Below are positions 8,832-16,801 of a stretch of 64,000 nt of DNA, in pieces. The translations under genes were made by a program, and so were the position numbers. A model generated the notes under the pieces. That model was not told where the DNA came from and ran no database searches. It saw only the letters and a list, made by a program, of their open reading frames with translations. The DNA is from Fusobacterium ulcerans ATCC 49185 (GTDB lineage Bacteria; Fusobacteriota; Fusobacteriia; Fusobacteriales; Fusobacteriaceae): assembly GCF_900683735.1 (NCBI RefSeq), contig NZ_LR215979.1, forward strand, positions 2,356,001 through 2,420,000. Direction: 5' to 3'. How positions within the stretch are numbered: the stretch's first letter is position 1; each line of letters starts with the position of its first letter.

Positions 8832-11027
8832 TTAGAAGAACAAACTTCCTATTTGGAATATTAATACTGAAACAACATATGGTACTACAAGCATTATTGA
8901 CACTACAAAACCTAAATATTTCCATCCAAACTCTTGTTTAATTGCTGCCAGAGTTGCTACACATGGCACCACAAGAAGTATAAATGCCATAAATGAATAT
9001 GCTCTCAATGGAGCTAAATTATCATTTGGCCATAAGTTTGCTGTAGCCTGCACAATTCCTCTTCCTTCTTCTTCTATTTCTTCTTCATCAGGAGTTACAA
9101 AAAGTCCTTCTAAATCAAAACTAAGCATACCTACTACTGAATCTTTCACTGCTATCCCTAAACCTTTTACTTGTTCAATAGTGTCTTCTGCAAATGTTGT
9201 TGTTTCTTCTTCCTCATCACCTTCACCAGCATCCTCTAATGGAAGTACTTGTGCCATAAATCCTACTACTATTTCTTTAGCTGCAATACTAGGTGGGATA
9301 GCTGCTACAGTTTCCCATCTATCTCCAAATCCTGTAGGTCTCATTATTGGAGCAAATGCATGTCCAAATTTAGCTATATATGATACACTTGCATCTCCTT
9401 TCCCTGGAAAATAAGTAAGTGTCCATAAAATTATTAAAATACCCATAATTATAGTTGTTGCTCTTTTTAAATATTCAGATACTCTCATCCAAGTTGAGCT
9501 TAAAATAACTTTTAAACTTGGAACTCTGTATGGAGGAAGTTCTATTAATAAAGCTTTATTATCAGTTTTAAATCCTTTTACGTTCTTAAGAGCAAGTCCT
9601 ACTAGAATAGCTATAACTATCCCTAAAACATATAAAGACATCACTATTATTCCTGCTTTAGCTCCAAAGAAAGCTGCTGTAAACAATCCATATACTGGAA
9701 GTCTTGCTCCACATGACATAAACGGAGCCATTGCTGCTGTCATTTTTCTTGAACTTTCATCCTCCAATGTTCTTGTTGCGTATATAGCTGGTACAGAACA
9801 TCCAAATCCTACTACCATTGGAACAAATGCTTTTCCATTCAATCCAAGTTTTCTCATTATTTTATCCATTAGGAAAGCTACCCTTGACATATATCCACTC
9901 TCTTCCAATATTGCAAGGAAGAAATAAAGAAAAACCATAACAGGAACAAATACTAAAACTCCTCCTACTCCTCCTATTATTCCATCTACTATCAGTGAAT
10001 TTAACCAGTCTGGTGTTCCTTCTACAAGGATTCTTACATATTTTCCTATATATCCATTAATAAATCCATCTACCCAGTCTATAAATGGAGCACTACCATT
10101 AAATACAAATCCCATTACTCCTGCCATTATTAATAAAAATAATGGAAGTCCAAAAACTTTATTTAACAATATTTTATCTACCTTATCAGTAAAATCAAGT
10201 CTTGATTTTATAGAAGTAGTGAAAGTACGAGCCAAAATACCATTTACTGCTCCATATCTTCCTTCTGCTAAAATAGTTTCACTGTCATTATCATATTTTT
10301 CTTCCATTTTAGTTATTTCTTCTTCAAAAGCACCTTTTAAATCAACACCATATTTATTTTTAAGCTTTTCTATCAAGTGGCTGTCTCTTTCCATAAGTTT
10401 TATAGTAAGATATTCACTTGGATATTCTTTAAGGATATTTTTAAATTTTTCATCTGAATTAATTTTCTTTTCTATATCTCTTATTATTCTTGTTATTGTA
10501 TCATCAAATGGAAGCGAATATTTTTTAATTTTTTCTTTTTTAGCTGCCAATTCTATTATTGAATCCAATAACTCTTCAATACCAGTTCCTTTCAGAGCTG
10601 AAACTGAAATAGCTTTCAATTCTATCAATTGCTGAAACTCTTTCATATTCAATTTATAGTTTAGCTTAGTAAACTCATCAAAAAAGTTTAGAGCCATAAT
10701 AGTTGGTTTTTCTAATTCTTTTAAAAGATAAGTTAAATAAAGATTTCTTTCAAGGTTAGTAGAATCAATTACATTAATAACTACATCAGGATCTTCATCA
10801 AGAATAAAATCTCTTGTTATTTTTTCTTCCAAAGTATATGGACTTAAACTATAAACTCCTGGAAGGTCAACAAGTTTTATCTCTTCTCCCTTATAGTTAA
10901 ATATTGCTTCTTTCTTTTCTACTGTTACTCCAGGCCAGTTTCCTACTTTAAGTTTTGACCCTGCTATTGCATTGATAAGTGCTGATTTTCCTACATTCGG
11001 ATTTCCTGTAAAAGCTAGCTTTATCAT
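8832..11027 (-). CDS. feoB: ferrous iron transport protein B
   Basis: Inner-membrane Fe(II) transporter with a cytoplasmic N-terminal GTPase. G1 is GNPNVGKSAL (8-17), G3 is DLPGVYSL, G4 is NFFD, and the GDI-like helical spacer follows to about residue 270. The membrane part has two Gate domains with VGFGCSVPAIYATRT and related cysteine-containing loops. At 731 residues it has typical length. Between two late membrane segments there is an acidic loop (EGDEEEETTTF to EEEIEEEGRG, about 50 residues) that looks longer than in E. coli FeoB. It lies 7 nt downstream of feoA and upstream of the Cys-rich mini-gene. Confidence 0.97.
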   Translation of the reverse strand: MIKLAFTGNPNVGKSALINAIAGSKLKVGNWPGVTVEKKEAIFNYKGEEIKLVDLPGVYSLSPYTLEEKITRDFILDEDPDVVINVIDSTNLERNLYLTYLLKELEKPTIMALNFFDEFTKLNYKLNMKEFQQLIELKAISVSALKGTGIEELLDSIIELAAKKEKIKKYSLPFDDTITRIIRDIEKKINSDEKFKNILKEYPSEYLTIKLMERDSHLIEKLKNKYGVDLKGAFEEEITKMEEKYDNDSETILAEGRYGAVNGILARTFTTSIKSRLDFTDKVDKILLNKVFGLPLFLLIMAGVMGFVFNGSAPFIDWVDGFINGYIGKYVRILVEGTPDWLNSLIVDGIIGGVGGVLVFVPVMVFLYFFLAILEESGYMSRVAFLMDKIMRKLGLNGKAFVPMVVGFGCSVPAIYATRTLEDESSRKMTAAMAPFMSCGARLPVYGLFTAAFFGAKAGIIVMSLYVLGIVIAILVGLALKNVKGFKTDNKALLIELPPYRVPSLKVILSSTWMRVSEYLKRATTIIMGILIILWTLTYFPGKGDASVSYIAKFGHAFAPIMRPTGFGDRWETVAAIPPSIAAKEIVVGFMAQVLPLEDAGEGDEEEETTTFAEDTIEQVKGLGIAVKDSVVGMLSFDLEGLFVTPDEEEIEEEGRGIVQATANLWPNDNLAPLRAYSFMAFILLVVPCVATLAAIKQEFGWKYLGFVVSIMLVVPYVVSVLIFQIGSLFF

Positions 11028-11034
11028 CTTCTAT

Positions 11035-11265
11035 CTACCCCTCTATCTTTTCAACTTCTATATTTTTAGCATCTTCTTTTCTTATGGCAATACCTGTAGA
11101 CTTTATTATATATTCTTGTGGATCACCTAATGGAGCATTTCTTTCTAATTTTATTATTTCACCTGCTGTTATCCCCATATCAACTAATCTCTTTTTTAAT
11201 TCTCCAATCTTTCCAATTTTTACAATCTTTGCTTTCTCCCCATTTTTTAAATCACATAATTTCAT
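11035..11265 (-). CDS. feoA: FeoA domain protein (feoA1)
   Basis: Small cytoplasmic SH3-like protein of 76 residues, needed for FeoB activity in other bacteria. The hallmark pattern is KRLVDMGITAGEIIKLERNAPLGDP in outline: a conserved L-x-x-M/L-G-I turn followed by APLGDP. GGAGG precedes the ATG by 6 nt. It lies 7 nt before feoB and so is translated from the same message. A promoter candidate is at 11287-11315. Confidence 0.93.
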   Translation of the reverse strand: MKLCDLKNGEKAKIVKIGKIGELKKRLVDMGITAGEIIKLERNAPLGDPQEYIIKSTGIAIRKEDAKNIEVEKIEG

Positions 11266-11286
11266 AATCTGCCTCCATATATAATA

Positions 11287-11315
11287 ATTAAAAATAGAAA
11301 TCTTTTGTATATCAA
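11287..11315 (-). promoter_or_regulatory. putative feoA-feoB promoter
   Basis: Minus-strand TTGATA (11310-11315) and TTTAAT (11287-11292) have a 17-bp spacer. It lies between the two feoA genes, downstream of an 18-bp palindrome. Confidence 0.5.
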
Positions 11316-11335
11316 AGTATTTTTTCTAAAGAATA

Positions 11336-11353
11336 GCAGCCTATATAGGCTGC
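11336..11353. repeat. 18-bp perfect palindrome between the two feoA genes
   Basis: GCAGCC-TATATA-GGCTGC is fully self-complementary. It follows the stop of the upstream FeoA gene by 12 nt. It lacks a clean T tail on the minus strand, so it may be either a weak terminator/processing hairpin or a protein binding site just upstream of the feoAB promoter. Confidence 0.5.
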
Positions 11354-11365
11354 ATGCTTATATTT

Positions 11366-11587
11366 CTATTTAGTTTCTACCAATATTTTATTAGCTAGTC
11401 CAAAGTTAAGAGCATATTTACAATTATTAATTTTTACAATAATAGAATCACTGCCATCTCTTAAAACACAGATCTTATTTCCTATACAGAAACCTTTTTC
11501 AAGCAGTCTTCCTTTACAGCATCCTGCTCCTTTTATATCTTTTATGATTAATTCTTTATTAGGTTCAGCAAAAGCTAATGGTAACAT
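11366..11587 (-). CDS. second FeoA domain protein
   Basis: A 73-residue FeoA-like SH3 domain with divergent sequence: KDIKGAGCCKGRLLEKGFCIGNK retains the K-x-R-L-x-x-x-G turn but adds three cysteines (GCC and FC). The start at 11587 is preferred because GGGAGG lies 7-8 nt upstream; the extended reading to 11602 would start inside the ribosome site. It is the first gene of the feo region and has its own consensus promoter. A second FeoA could modulate FeoB or respond to iron or redox through the cysteines (inference). Confidence 0.85.
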   Translation of the reverse strand: MLPLAFAEPNKELIIKDIKGAGCCKGRLLEKGFCIGNKICVLRDGSDSIIVKINNCKYALNFGLANKILVETK

Positions 11588-11639
11588 AACTACCCCTCCC
11601 AATGAAACAAAATCCTTTTATCCACATTTTATATAATAT

Positions 11640-11667
11640 ATTATACCAAAAAAGAAAAATTTGTCAA
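11640..11667 (-). promoter_or_regulatory. consensus promoter of the feo region
   Basis: Minus-strand TTGACA (11662-11667) and TATAAT (11640-11645) match consensus at all twelve positions with a 16-bp spacer, and the -10 has a TGG extension. No obvious Fur box overlaps it. Confidence 0.88.
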
Positions 11668-11714
11668 TAGAAAAGGTTTGATTGTTAAAATATGTATTTT
11701 TTAAACTATTCTAA

Positions 11715-11762
11715 ATAAAAAAGATCAGATTAAGAACGAATCTTATAGTTCTCAAGCTGATC
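11715..11762 (-). terminator. terminator after the WYL regulator
   Basis: A 15-bp stem with two mismatches (GATCAG paired with CTGATC at the base) is followed on the minus strand by six T. It lies 56 nt past the WYL gene stop. Confidence 0.82.
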
Positions 11763-11817
11763 CATACAGACAAATTAATATTTTTTCAATATTTTGTAAT
11801 TATATAAAAAACTTTTT

Positions 11818-12660
11818 TTATTTGTATAATTCTAAAACTTCCAAATATTCATTTTTTATTTCTTCTCTCAAGCTTTTTGGCTCCAGTATTTCAGCCTCTT
11901 TTGAGAATTGTCTGAAATATAGTTTGGCATTTTCATTTGCCACTTCAAAGAAATATATATCCCCCTCTTTTTTTATAAGTTTAGGACGATAGTTTGTAAA
12001 ACTTTTTAATAGGCTATCTCCCTCTTCTGTCAATCTCACTTTTACTATATTTCCATTACCTAAAAATGGATCAAAATTTTTACGGACATTCTCTATATAT
12101 TTTTTGTCCTTACCTTTTATTTTTTCATCTAATATGGAAATTATTTCTAACTCTTTTAATTTGAAGTTAGCATAATTCTTTTTCTCCTCATCATAACAGA
12201 AAAGGAAATTCTCATCTCCTCTTTCCTCTCTTTTTATAAAATAAGGTTCTACATTAAATACTCTTTTTAGATATTTTATCTTTATTTTCTTTTTTTCTTT
12301 TATACCTTCCAATATCATTTTAACTCTGTCTTCAAATATAAATATTTCTCTTTGATATTTGAATTTAGAAGTATATAATTCAAAAAGATCTCTAAAATAC
12401 TCAGCTTCTATATCTACTTCATTAGCTTTTAATACATCATAATATATTTCTCTATTAGAAACATTCAAGTCAAATTGAATTATTTTCTTTAATGGCCTTC
12501 CTTGTGTTTCCAAAAGTTTTTCAACATCCATTTTTCTATTATATTTAAATCTTTCAAGGATATAGTTGCAAAGTTTATTATTATTTATTCCAAATTCTTC
12601 AATATCATTTTTCATAAGACGCCAGATATCTTCTGGTACTGTCACCCTGATTTTCTTCAT
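11818..12660 (-). CDS. WYL-domain transcriptional regulator
   Basis: A 280-residue regulator. The N-terminal part, KKIRVTVPEDIWRLMKND, resembles a ribbon-helix-helix or short winged start rather than the usual DeoR-type helix-turn-helix. The centre to C terminus (about 125-275) fits a WYL ligand-binding domain: YLKRVFNVEPYFIKRE followed by NFLFCYDEE and a KLKEL strand. WYL regulators sense nucleotides or other small ligands and control defence, DNA repair or metabolism genes. No defence genes sit next to it. It is monocistronic with an extended -10 upstream and a terminator downstream. The target is unknown. Confidence 0.75.
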   Translation of the reverse strand: MKKIRVTVPEDIWRLMKNDIEEFGINNNKLCNYILERFKYNRKMDVEKLLETQGRPLKKIIQFDLNVSNREIYYDVLKANEVDIEAEYFRDLFELYTSKFKYQREIFIFEDRVKMILEGIKEKKKIKIKYLKRVFNVEPYFIKREERGDENFLFCYDEEKKNYANFKLKELEIISILDEKIKGKDKKYIENVRKNFDPFLGNGNIVKVRLTEEGDSLLKSFTNYRPKLIKKEGDIYFFEVANENAKLYFRQFSKEAEILEPKSLREEIKNEYLEVLELYK

Positions 12661-12695
12661 CTTCCTTTGCTCCCCTTTTTAGAATATCTTTAAAT

Positions 12696-12705
12696 ATTAT
12701 ACCAC
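12696..12705 (-). promoter_or_regulatory. extended -10 for the WYL regulator
   Basis: TGTGG precedes TATAAT (12696-12701) on the minus strand, 35 nt before the start codon. The -35 is poor, which is acceptable for an extended -10 promoter. Confidence 0.45.
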
Positions 12706-12868
12706 AAAGGCAGAAATATGAAAACCAGATAAAATTAATTTTCCACAACTCAAAATAGGAGAAAGACCTATAGACAGAAATACAATCTTAGAATTTTACT
12801 CATTTTCAAATTTCTAAAACTTATTCTAAACCTTTTGGTCATTCTCCTTTTATATGGAATTCTTTAAT

Positions 12869-13660
12869 TTATGCTGAAAAAAGCTCACTATCTTTTAATC
12901 CAGCTTCTTTTTTATTAAATATTCTCAATAGTTTTTCAGAAGTAAGATTTTTCTTCTCATCTCCTCTTACATCTATCAATATCTCTCCTTCATGAAGCAT
13001 AATAAGCCTATTTCCATAATTTATTGCATCCTGAAGATTATGAGTTATCATAAGTGTAGATATATTATTTTTTTCTACTATCTCTCTTGTCTTTTCCATT
13101 ATTATTTTAGAAGTTTTTGGATCAAGAGCTGCTGTATGTTCATCCAATAAAAGAACCTGAGGTTTATTTAAAGTAGCCATTATCAGTGCAAGACATTGTC
13201 TTTGCCCTCCAGATAAAGATCCAACCTCTGTATCCATTTGATCTTCTATCCCTAAATCAAGTTCTTTTAACAGTGATCTATAGTACTCTTTTCTCTTTTT
13301 ATTTAACCCCAATGTAAACCCAAATCTTTTTCCCTTGTTATCTGCCATTGAAAGATTTTCAAATACTGTCATTGAAGGAGCTGTTCCCATTGCTGGATTT
13401 TGATATACTTTTGATATAAAGCTTCCTCTTTTGTATCTTGGAAGACTTGTTATATCTCTTCCATCTATATCAATAGTTCCGCTATCAGGAACAATATTTC
13501 CAGTTATAGTATCTAAAAGAGTAGATTTTCCTGCTCCATTACTCCCTATTATAGAGATAAAATCTCCTTTTTCTACATGGAGGTCCAGACCTTTAAATAC
13601 TCTTTTTATACTTCCTAGTTCAGTCTGGAAACTTTTTTTCACATTATTTATATTAAGCAT
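12869..13660 (-). CDS. ABC transporter ATPase, TrpXYZ type
   Basis: ATPase of 263 residues: Walker A GSNGAGKSTLLD, Q-loop in KVYQNPAMG, signature GSLSGGQRQCLAL and Walker B VLLLDEHTAALD. The glutamate expected after the Walker B aspartate is present, and DEHTAALD rather than DEPTAALD is typical of the COG1101 group. It pairs with the permease upstream, whose last 8 nt it overlaps, implying coupled translation. It powers uptake of a small molecule, predicted to be tryptophan from the leader of the operon. No clear terminator was seen after it. Confidence 0.9.
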   Translation of the reverse strand: MLNINNVKKSFQTELGSIKRVFKGLDLHVEKGDFISIIGSNGAGKSTLLDTITGNIVPDSGTIDIDGRDITSLPRYKRGSFISKVYQNPAMGTAPSMTVFENLSMADNKGKRFGFTLGLNKKRKEYYRSLLKELDLGIEDQMDTEVGSLSGGQRQCLALIMATLNKPQVLLLDEHTAALDPKTSKIIMEKTREIVEKNNISTLMITHNLQDAINYGNRLIMLHEGEILIDVRGDEKKNLTSEKLLRIFNKKEAGLKDSELFSA

Positions 13661-14501
13661 TTACAACCCCTCCTTTTAACAAATGTTTTTTTTCTTTCAA
13701 GAAAATTATTATCACTACAAGTGCTGAAGTTATAAGTTTCAAATCACTTGCATTCATTCCTACTTTTAAAGACAGCGCTATTATAGTTCTATATATTATA
13801 GTTCCAAGTATTACCATCATTGATATTTTTATTACTTTCTTTTTTCCAAAGAGTGCATCCCCAATTATTATAGATGCCAGACCTGTGATGATTGTTCCTG
13901 TTCCCATTCCTACATCAGCAAATCCTTGATACTGTGCAAGTATTGCTCCTGAAAGAGCTACAAGACTATTTGCAAGCATAAGTCCATATATTTTCAATGT
14001 TTTTTCATTTAATCCCAATGAAATTATAAGGCTTTCATTATCCCCAAGAGCTTTAAGTGCAAAACCAAATTTTGTTTTAAGAAGAAAATCTATTCCTAAT
14101 TTTACTATAAGAAGGATAACAGCTACTACAATGATAGCTGAAACATTTCCATTAAACAGATGTTTTACTGAAAATAGAGGTATATTAGATTTTCCCATTA
14201 TTCTTAAATTTATGCTGTAAAGACCTGTCATAACAATAATACCAGCCAGAAGATTTGTAACTTTTAGCTTTACATGGATCATTCCTGTAATAAATCCTGC
14301 TGCTGCTCCTGCTGCCATAGCCAGAATAAGTGCCAGTACAGGATTAACTCCTTTTACTATAGAAGCTGCTGCCACTGCTGCTCCTAAGGGAAAACTCCCA
14401 TCCACTGTCATATCTGGAAAGTCCAGTATCTTATATGATATATAAACTCCTAATACCATTACTGCAAAAATAAAACTTTGTTCTAATGTTCCTAATAACA
14501 T
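13653..14501 (-). CDS. ABC transporter permease, TrpXYZ type
   Basis: Inner-membrane permease of 282 residues with about 8 hydrophobic segments. The sequence near the N terminus, FPDMTVDGSFPLGAAVAA, is the typical motif of the COG4120/branched-chain-like permease family that pairs with COG2984 binding proteins. GGAG lies 7 nt before the start. It is placed between the two binding protein genes and the ATPase gene, all in the same direction. It is one of two copies expected in a homodimeric channel. Confidence 0.9.
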   Translation of the reverse strand: MLLGTLEQSFIFAVMVLGVYISYKILDFPDMTVDGSFPLGAAVAAASIVKGVNPVLALILAMAAGAAAGFITGMIHVKLKVTNLLAGIIVMTGLYSINLRIMGKSNIPLFSVKHLFNGNVSAIIVVAVILLIVKLGIDFLLKTKFGFALKALGDNESLIISLGLNEKTLKIYGLMLANSLVALSGAILAQYQGFADVGMGTGTIITGLASIIIGDALFGKKKVIKISMMVILGTIIYRTIIALSLKVGMNASDLKLITSALVVIIIFLKEKKHLLKGGVVNA

Positions 14502-14536
14502 CTCTATCTCCTTTTCTATCCTTCATCATTGAAGTA

Positions 14537-15457
14537 TTAATATTGCTTAGCTCCTTCTAAAGCTTTTGATGAAAGATCTACATTATATTTTTCTGCTGCT
14601 TTTTTATTTATTATTAATTGAGTATCTTTTAAAGTTTCTATAGGAATAGTATTTGGTGCAGTTCCTTTTAAAACTCTTACAGCAACTTCTCCTGTTTGGT
14701 ATCCCAATTTTTCATAATCTATTGTTTCAGTAACTAAAGCTCCCTGTATAACTTGATCTTCAATACTTCCTATAACTGGTTTACCTGCTTTATTAGCTTT
14801 TTCTAACAGAAGCGGAGTTGATGCAACTACTAAGTTATCTGTTGGTGTATAAAGTACATCTACTTTTGGAAGAAGAGAATCTAATCCAATAGCCATATCA
14901 TTTATTGTTGTAATTCCTGTTTCTACAATTTCTAAACCTAATTTTGCTGCTTCTACTTTTGCCTGTGCTACTTGCACTTGTGAATTTTGTTCACTTGTAT
15001 TATAGATAATTCCTACTTTTTTAGCCTTTGGTAAAAGTTTTGTTATTATTTCAAGCTGTTTATATATTGGAGCTGCATCACTTGTTCCTGTGATATTCTC
15101 TCCAACTAATCCTGCACTTTCAGTATCTGTTACTGCTGTTATAAGAATAGGAATTTTTTTAGTTGCATTATATGCAGCCTGAGCACTTGGTGTAGATATT
15201 GCCAGAATGATATCTTTTTTATCCTGAACAAATGAATTTGCTATCATTTGAGCTGTTCCAAAATCTCCCTGTGCATTTTGATAATCTATTTTTGCATCAC
15301 CATAACCACCATCTTTAAGTGCTTTGATAAATCCTTCTCTAGCTGAGTCCAAAGCCTGATGTTCTATTATTTGAGTTATTCCTACTTTTATTTTCGCTGG
15401 TTCCTTTCCAAAAGCTACCATTGAAAGTCCCATTAACAACATAATTATTTTTTTCAT
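14537..15457 (-). CDS. periplasmic substrate-binding protein, TrpX type (second copy)
   Basis: Substrate-binding protein (ABC_sub_bind family) of 306 residues. A Sec signal peptide ends near MVAFG, with no lipobox cysteine, so the mature protein should be free in the periplasm. Characteristic stretches are KVGITQIIEHQALD, NAQGDFGTAQMIA, VGIIYNTSEQNS and LYTPTDNLVVAS. It is clearly paralogous to the protein encoded just upstream, which has a lipobox. The 166 nt between them hold a modest hairpin (15571-15593), so expression may differ. Tryptophan or a related aromatic compound is the predicted ligand, based on the operon leader. Confidence 0.9.
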   Translation of the reverse strand: MKKIIMLLMGLSMVAFGKEPAKIKVGITQIIEHQALDSAREGFIKALKDGGYGDAKIDYQNAQGDFGTAQMIANSFVQDKKDIILAISTPSAQAAYNATKKIPILITAVTDTESAGLVGENITGTSDAAPIYKQLEIITKLLPKAKKVGIIYNTSEQNSQVQVAQAKVEAAKLGLEIVETGITTINDMAIGLDSLLPKVDVLYTPTDNLVVASTPLLLEKANKAGKPVIGSIEDQVIQGALVTETIDYEKLGYQTGEVAVRVLKGTAPNTIPIETLKDTQLIINKKAAEKYNVDLSSKALEGAKQY

Positions 15458-15623
15458 CTTTACATTCCCCCTGTGAACTAACTTTTATTTCATAGGGTTA
15501 TAATACCACTAAAACCATTATTCTTATAGATAACAATTAAAATACTTATTTGTTCCACATTATATTTCTAAAACCCCTGTTTTACTAGGGTTTAAAAATA
15601 TTATTTTTCAAAATGTGTTCGTA

Positions 15624-16520
15624 CTATTCTCCCTTTATGCCAAATTTTTCTGCAACATCTTTATTTATGTGTATTTCTGACTTCTCTACAACTTCATATG
15701 GAATGTTTTCTATCTTTTCTCCATTTAAATATTTAGCTACCATTTCTCCTGTTTGATACCCTACCTGATAATCAGATATCCCATCTATTGCAAGTGCTCC
15801 TTGATCTGCAAAACTTTTTGTTGCTCCTATTATTGGCTTATTTGCTTTATTGCTTTTCTCTACAATAAGAGGATAAGTAGAAGCAACTGTATTATCTATT
15901 GAAGTATAAAGAACATCTATTGTTGGAAGAAGTGTATCTAATGCAGATGCCATTTCACTGATATTACTTATTCCTTTTACCTTTACTGTATAACCTTTTT
16001 CTTCTGCAACTTTAGTAAATTCCTCTGTCAGATAAAAAGAGTTCTGCTCACTTGTATTATATACAATTCCTATATTTTTAGCCTCTGGTAAAAGTTTTTC
16101 TATAAGTTCAACCTGTTTTTTAACTGGTGACTTATCACTTACTCCTGTTACATTTTTTCTAAGTATTCCAGCATTTTCTGGATTAACTACAGCAGAGAAA
16201 AATACAGGTTTATTTTTTACATTGTTTACAGCTGCCTGAGCACTTGGTGTAGATACAGCAATTATCACATCACTGATATTATTAAATTCCTGAGCTATCA
16301 CTTGTGCTGTTCCAAAATCTCCCTGTGCATTTTTATAATTAATATTTATTTTATTCTCATCATATCCTTTTTCTTTAAGAGCATCTATCACCCCTTTTCT
16401 TACATCATCTAATGAAGGATGTTCAACTATTTGAGTAATTCCTATTTCTATTTTTTTCTGCTTTTCTGTTCCACATGCTGTGCATAAAATAACTAAAAGT
16501 AAAATAAATAATTTTTTCAT
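15624..16520 (-). CDS. lipoprotein substrate-binding protein, TrpX type (first copy)
   Basis: Substrate-binding lipoprotein of 298 residues. The signal peptide ends in LCTAC, a good lipobox with Cys16 as the lipidated residue. The mature domain shares KIEIGITQIVEHPSLD, NAQGDFGTAQVIA, IGIVYNTSEQNS and VLYTSIDNTVAS with its downstream paralogue. It is the first structural gene after the Trp leader, with GGGAGG 6 nt before the ATG. In Streptococcus and other Firmicutes this family is predicted or shown to bind tryptophan (from memory of the TrpX literature); here the leader gives independent support. Confidence 0.92.
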   Translation of the reverse strand: MKKLFILLLVILCTACGTEKQKKIEIGITQIVEHPSLDDVRKGVIDALKEKGYDENKININYKNAQGDFGTAQVIAQEFNNISDVIIAVSTPSAQAAVNNVKNKPVFFSAVVNPENAGILRKNVTGVSDKSPVKKQVELIEKLLPEAKNIGIVYNTSEQNSFYLTEEFTKVAEEKGYTVKVKGISNISEMASALDTLLPTIDVLYTSIDNTVASTYPLIVEKSNKANKPIIGATKSFADQGALAIDGISDYQVGYQTGEMVAKYLNGEKIENIPYEVVEKSEIHINKDVAEKFGIKGE

Positions 16521-16544
16521 TTTTTTCCTCCCTGAAATATATTA

Positions 16545-16578
16545 AAAATAAAAAGCCCTGTCAAAATCAGACAAGGCT
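16545..16578 (-). terminator. second attenuator terminator in the Trp leader
   Basis: Minus-strand AGCCTTGTC (16578-16570) pairs with GACAGGGCT (16562-16554) across a 7-nt loop with one G-U pair, followed by TTTTATTTTT. It lies 25 nt before the ATG of the first binding protein gene. Confidence 0.85.
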
Positions 16579-16602
16579 TACTAAACAAATATTTTTATAT
16601 AT

Positions 16603-16633
16603 AAAATAAAAAACCTGTTCACTTGGAACAGGC
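16603..16633 (-). terminator. first attenuator terminator in the Trp leader
   Basis: Minus-strand CCTGTTC (16632-16626), a CAAGT loop and GAACAGG (16620-16614) form a perfect stem followed by TTTTTTATTTT. The loop and 3' arm (16624-16616) can instead pair with 16683-16675, just after the leader stop codon. Confidence 0.88.
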
Positions 16634-16674
16634 TTAAATACATACTAAAAATAAATAAAAGTATCTATAATTTA

Positions 16675-16740
16675 AAATGAACATCTATGACAAAACCTGA
16701 TCCACCTGTCTAGTATTAAATTTGTGAAGTCTGTTTTGCC
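16675..16740 (-). promoter_or_regulatory. alternative RNA pairings of the Trp attenuator
   Basis: Hairpin 1:2: GGCAAAAC (16740-16733), which starts inside the third Trp codon, can pair with GTTTTGTC near the end of the leader frame (8 bp with one G-U). Antiterminator: TGTTCATTT (16683-16675), starting 1 nt after the leader stop, pairs over 9 bp with AAGTGAACA (16624-16616) and removes the 3' arm of the first terminator. A ribosome stalled at Trp codons would favour the antiterminator; a ribosome at the stop codon would cover it. Pairings were read by eye. Confidence 0.65.
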
Positions 16741-16765
16741 ACCACCAAGTAAATCTATTCATCAT
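16685..16765 (-). CDS. Trp-rich leader peptide
   Basis: A 26-codon reading frame beginning MMNRFTWWWQNRLHK and ending in a TAG stop. GGAGG lies 9 nt before the first ATG; the second codon is also ATG. Three consecutive TGG codons occupy 16747-16739, very unlikely by chance in such AT-rich DNA. It begins close to a near-consensus promoter and is followed by alternative RNA pairings and two terminators before an ABC transporter operon. The peptide itself probably has no function beyond ribosome positioning. It acts as the tryptophan sensor of a transcription attenuator: scarce Trp-tRNA stalls the ribosome and allows readthrough. Confidence 0.85.
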   Translation of the reverse strand: MMNRFTWWWQNRLHKFNTRQVDQVLS

Positions 16766-16801
16766 TTTTGTTCACCTCCATTTTTTATTTTCTTATAAAA
16801 G

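Noticed and set aside
10219-10635. Plus-strand open frame opposite feoB
   Set aside because: It is the antisense shadow of feoB, with no ribosome site and a Ser/Phe-biased composition caused by the opposite strand.
11818-12660. WYL regulator as the marker of a phage-defence island
   Set aside because: Neighbours are iron uptake and an amino acid transporter; no defence, phage or transposase genes were seen.
15546-15560. Mini reading frame M-W-N-K between the two binding protein genes, as a possible second Trp leader
   Set aside because: Only four codons and one Trp, ribosome site badly placed, and no terminator follows it.
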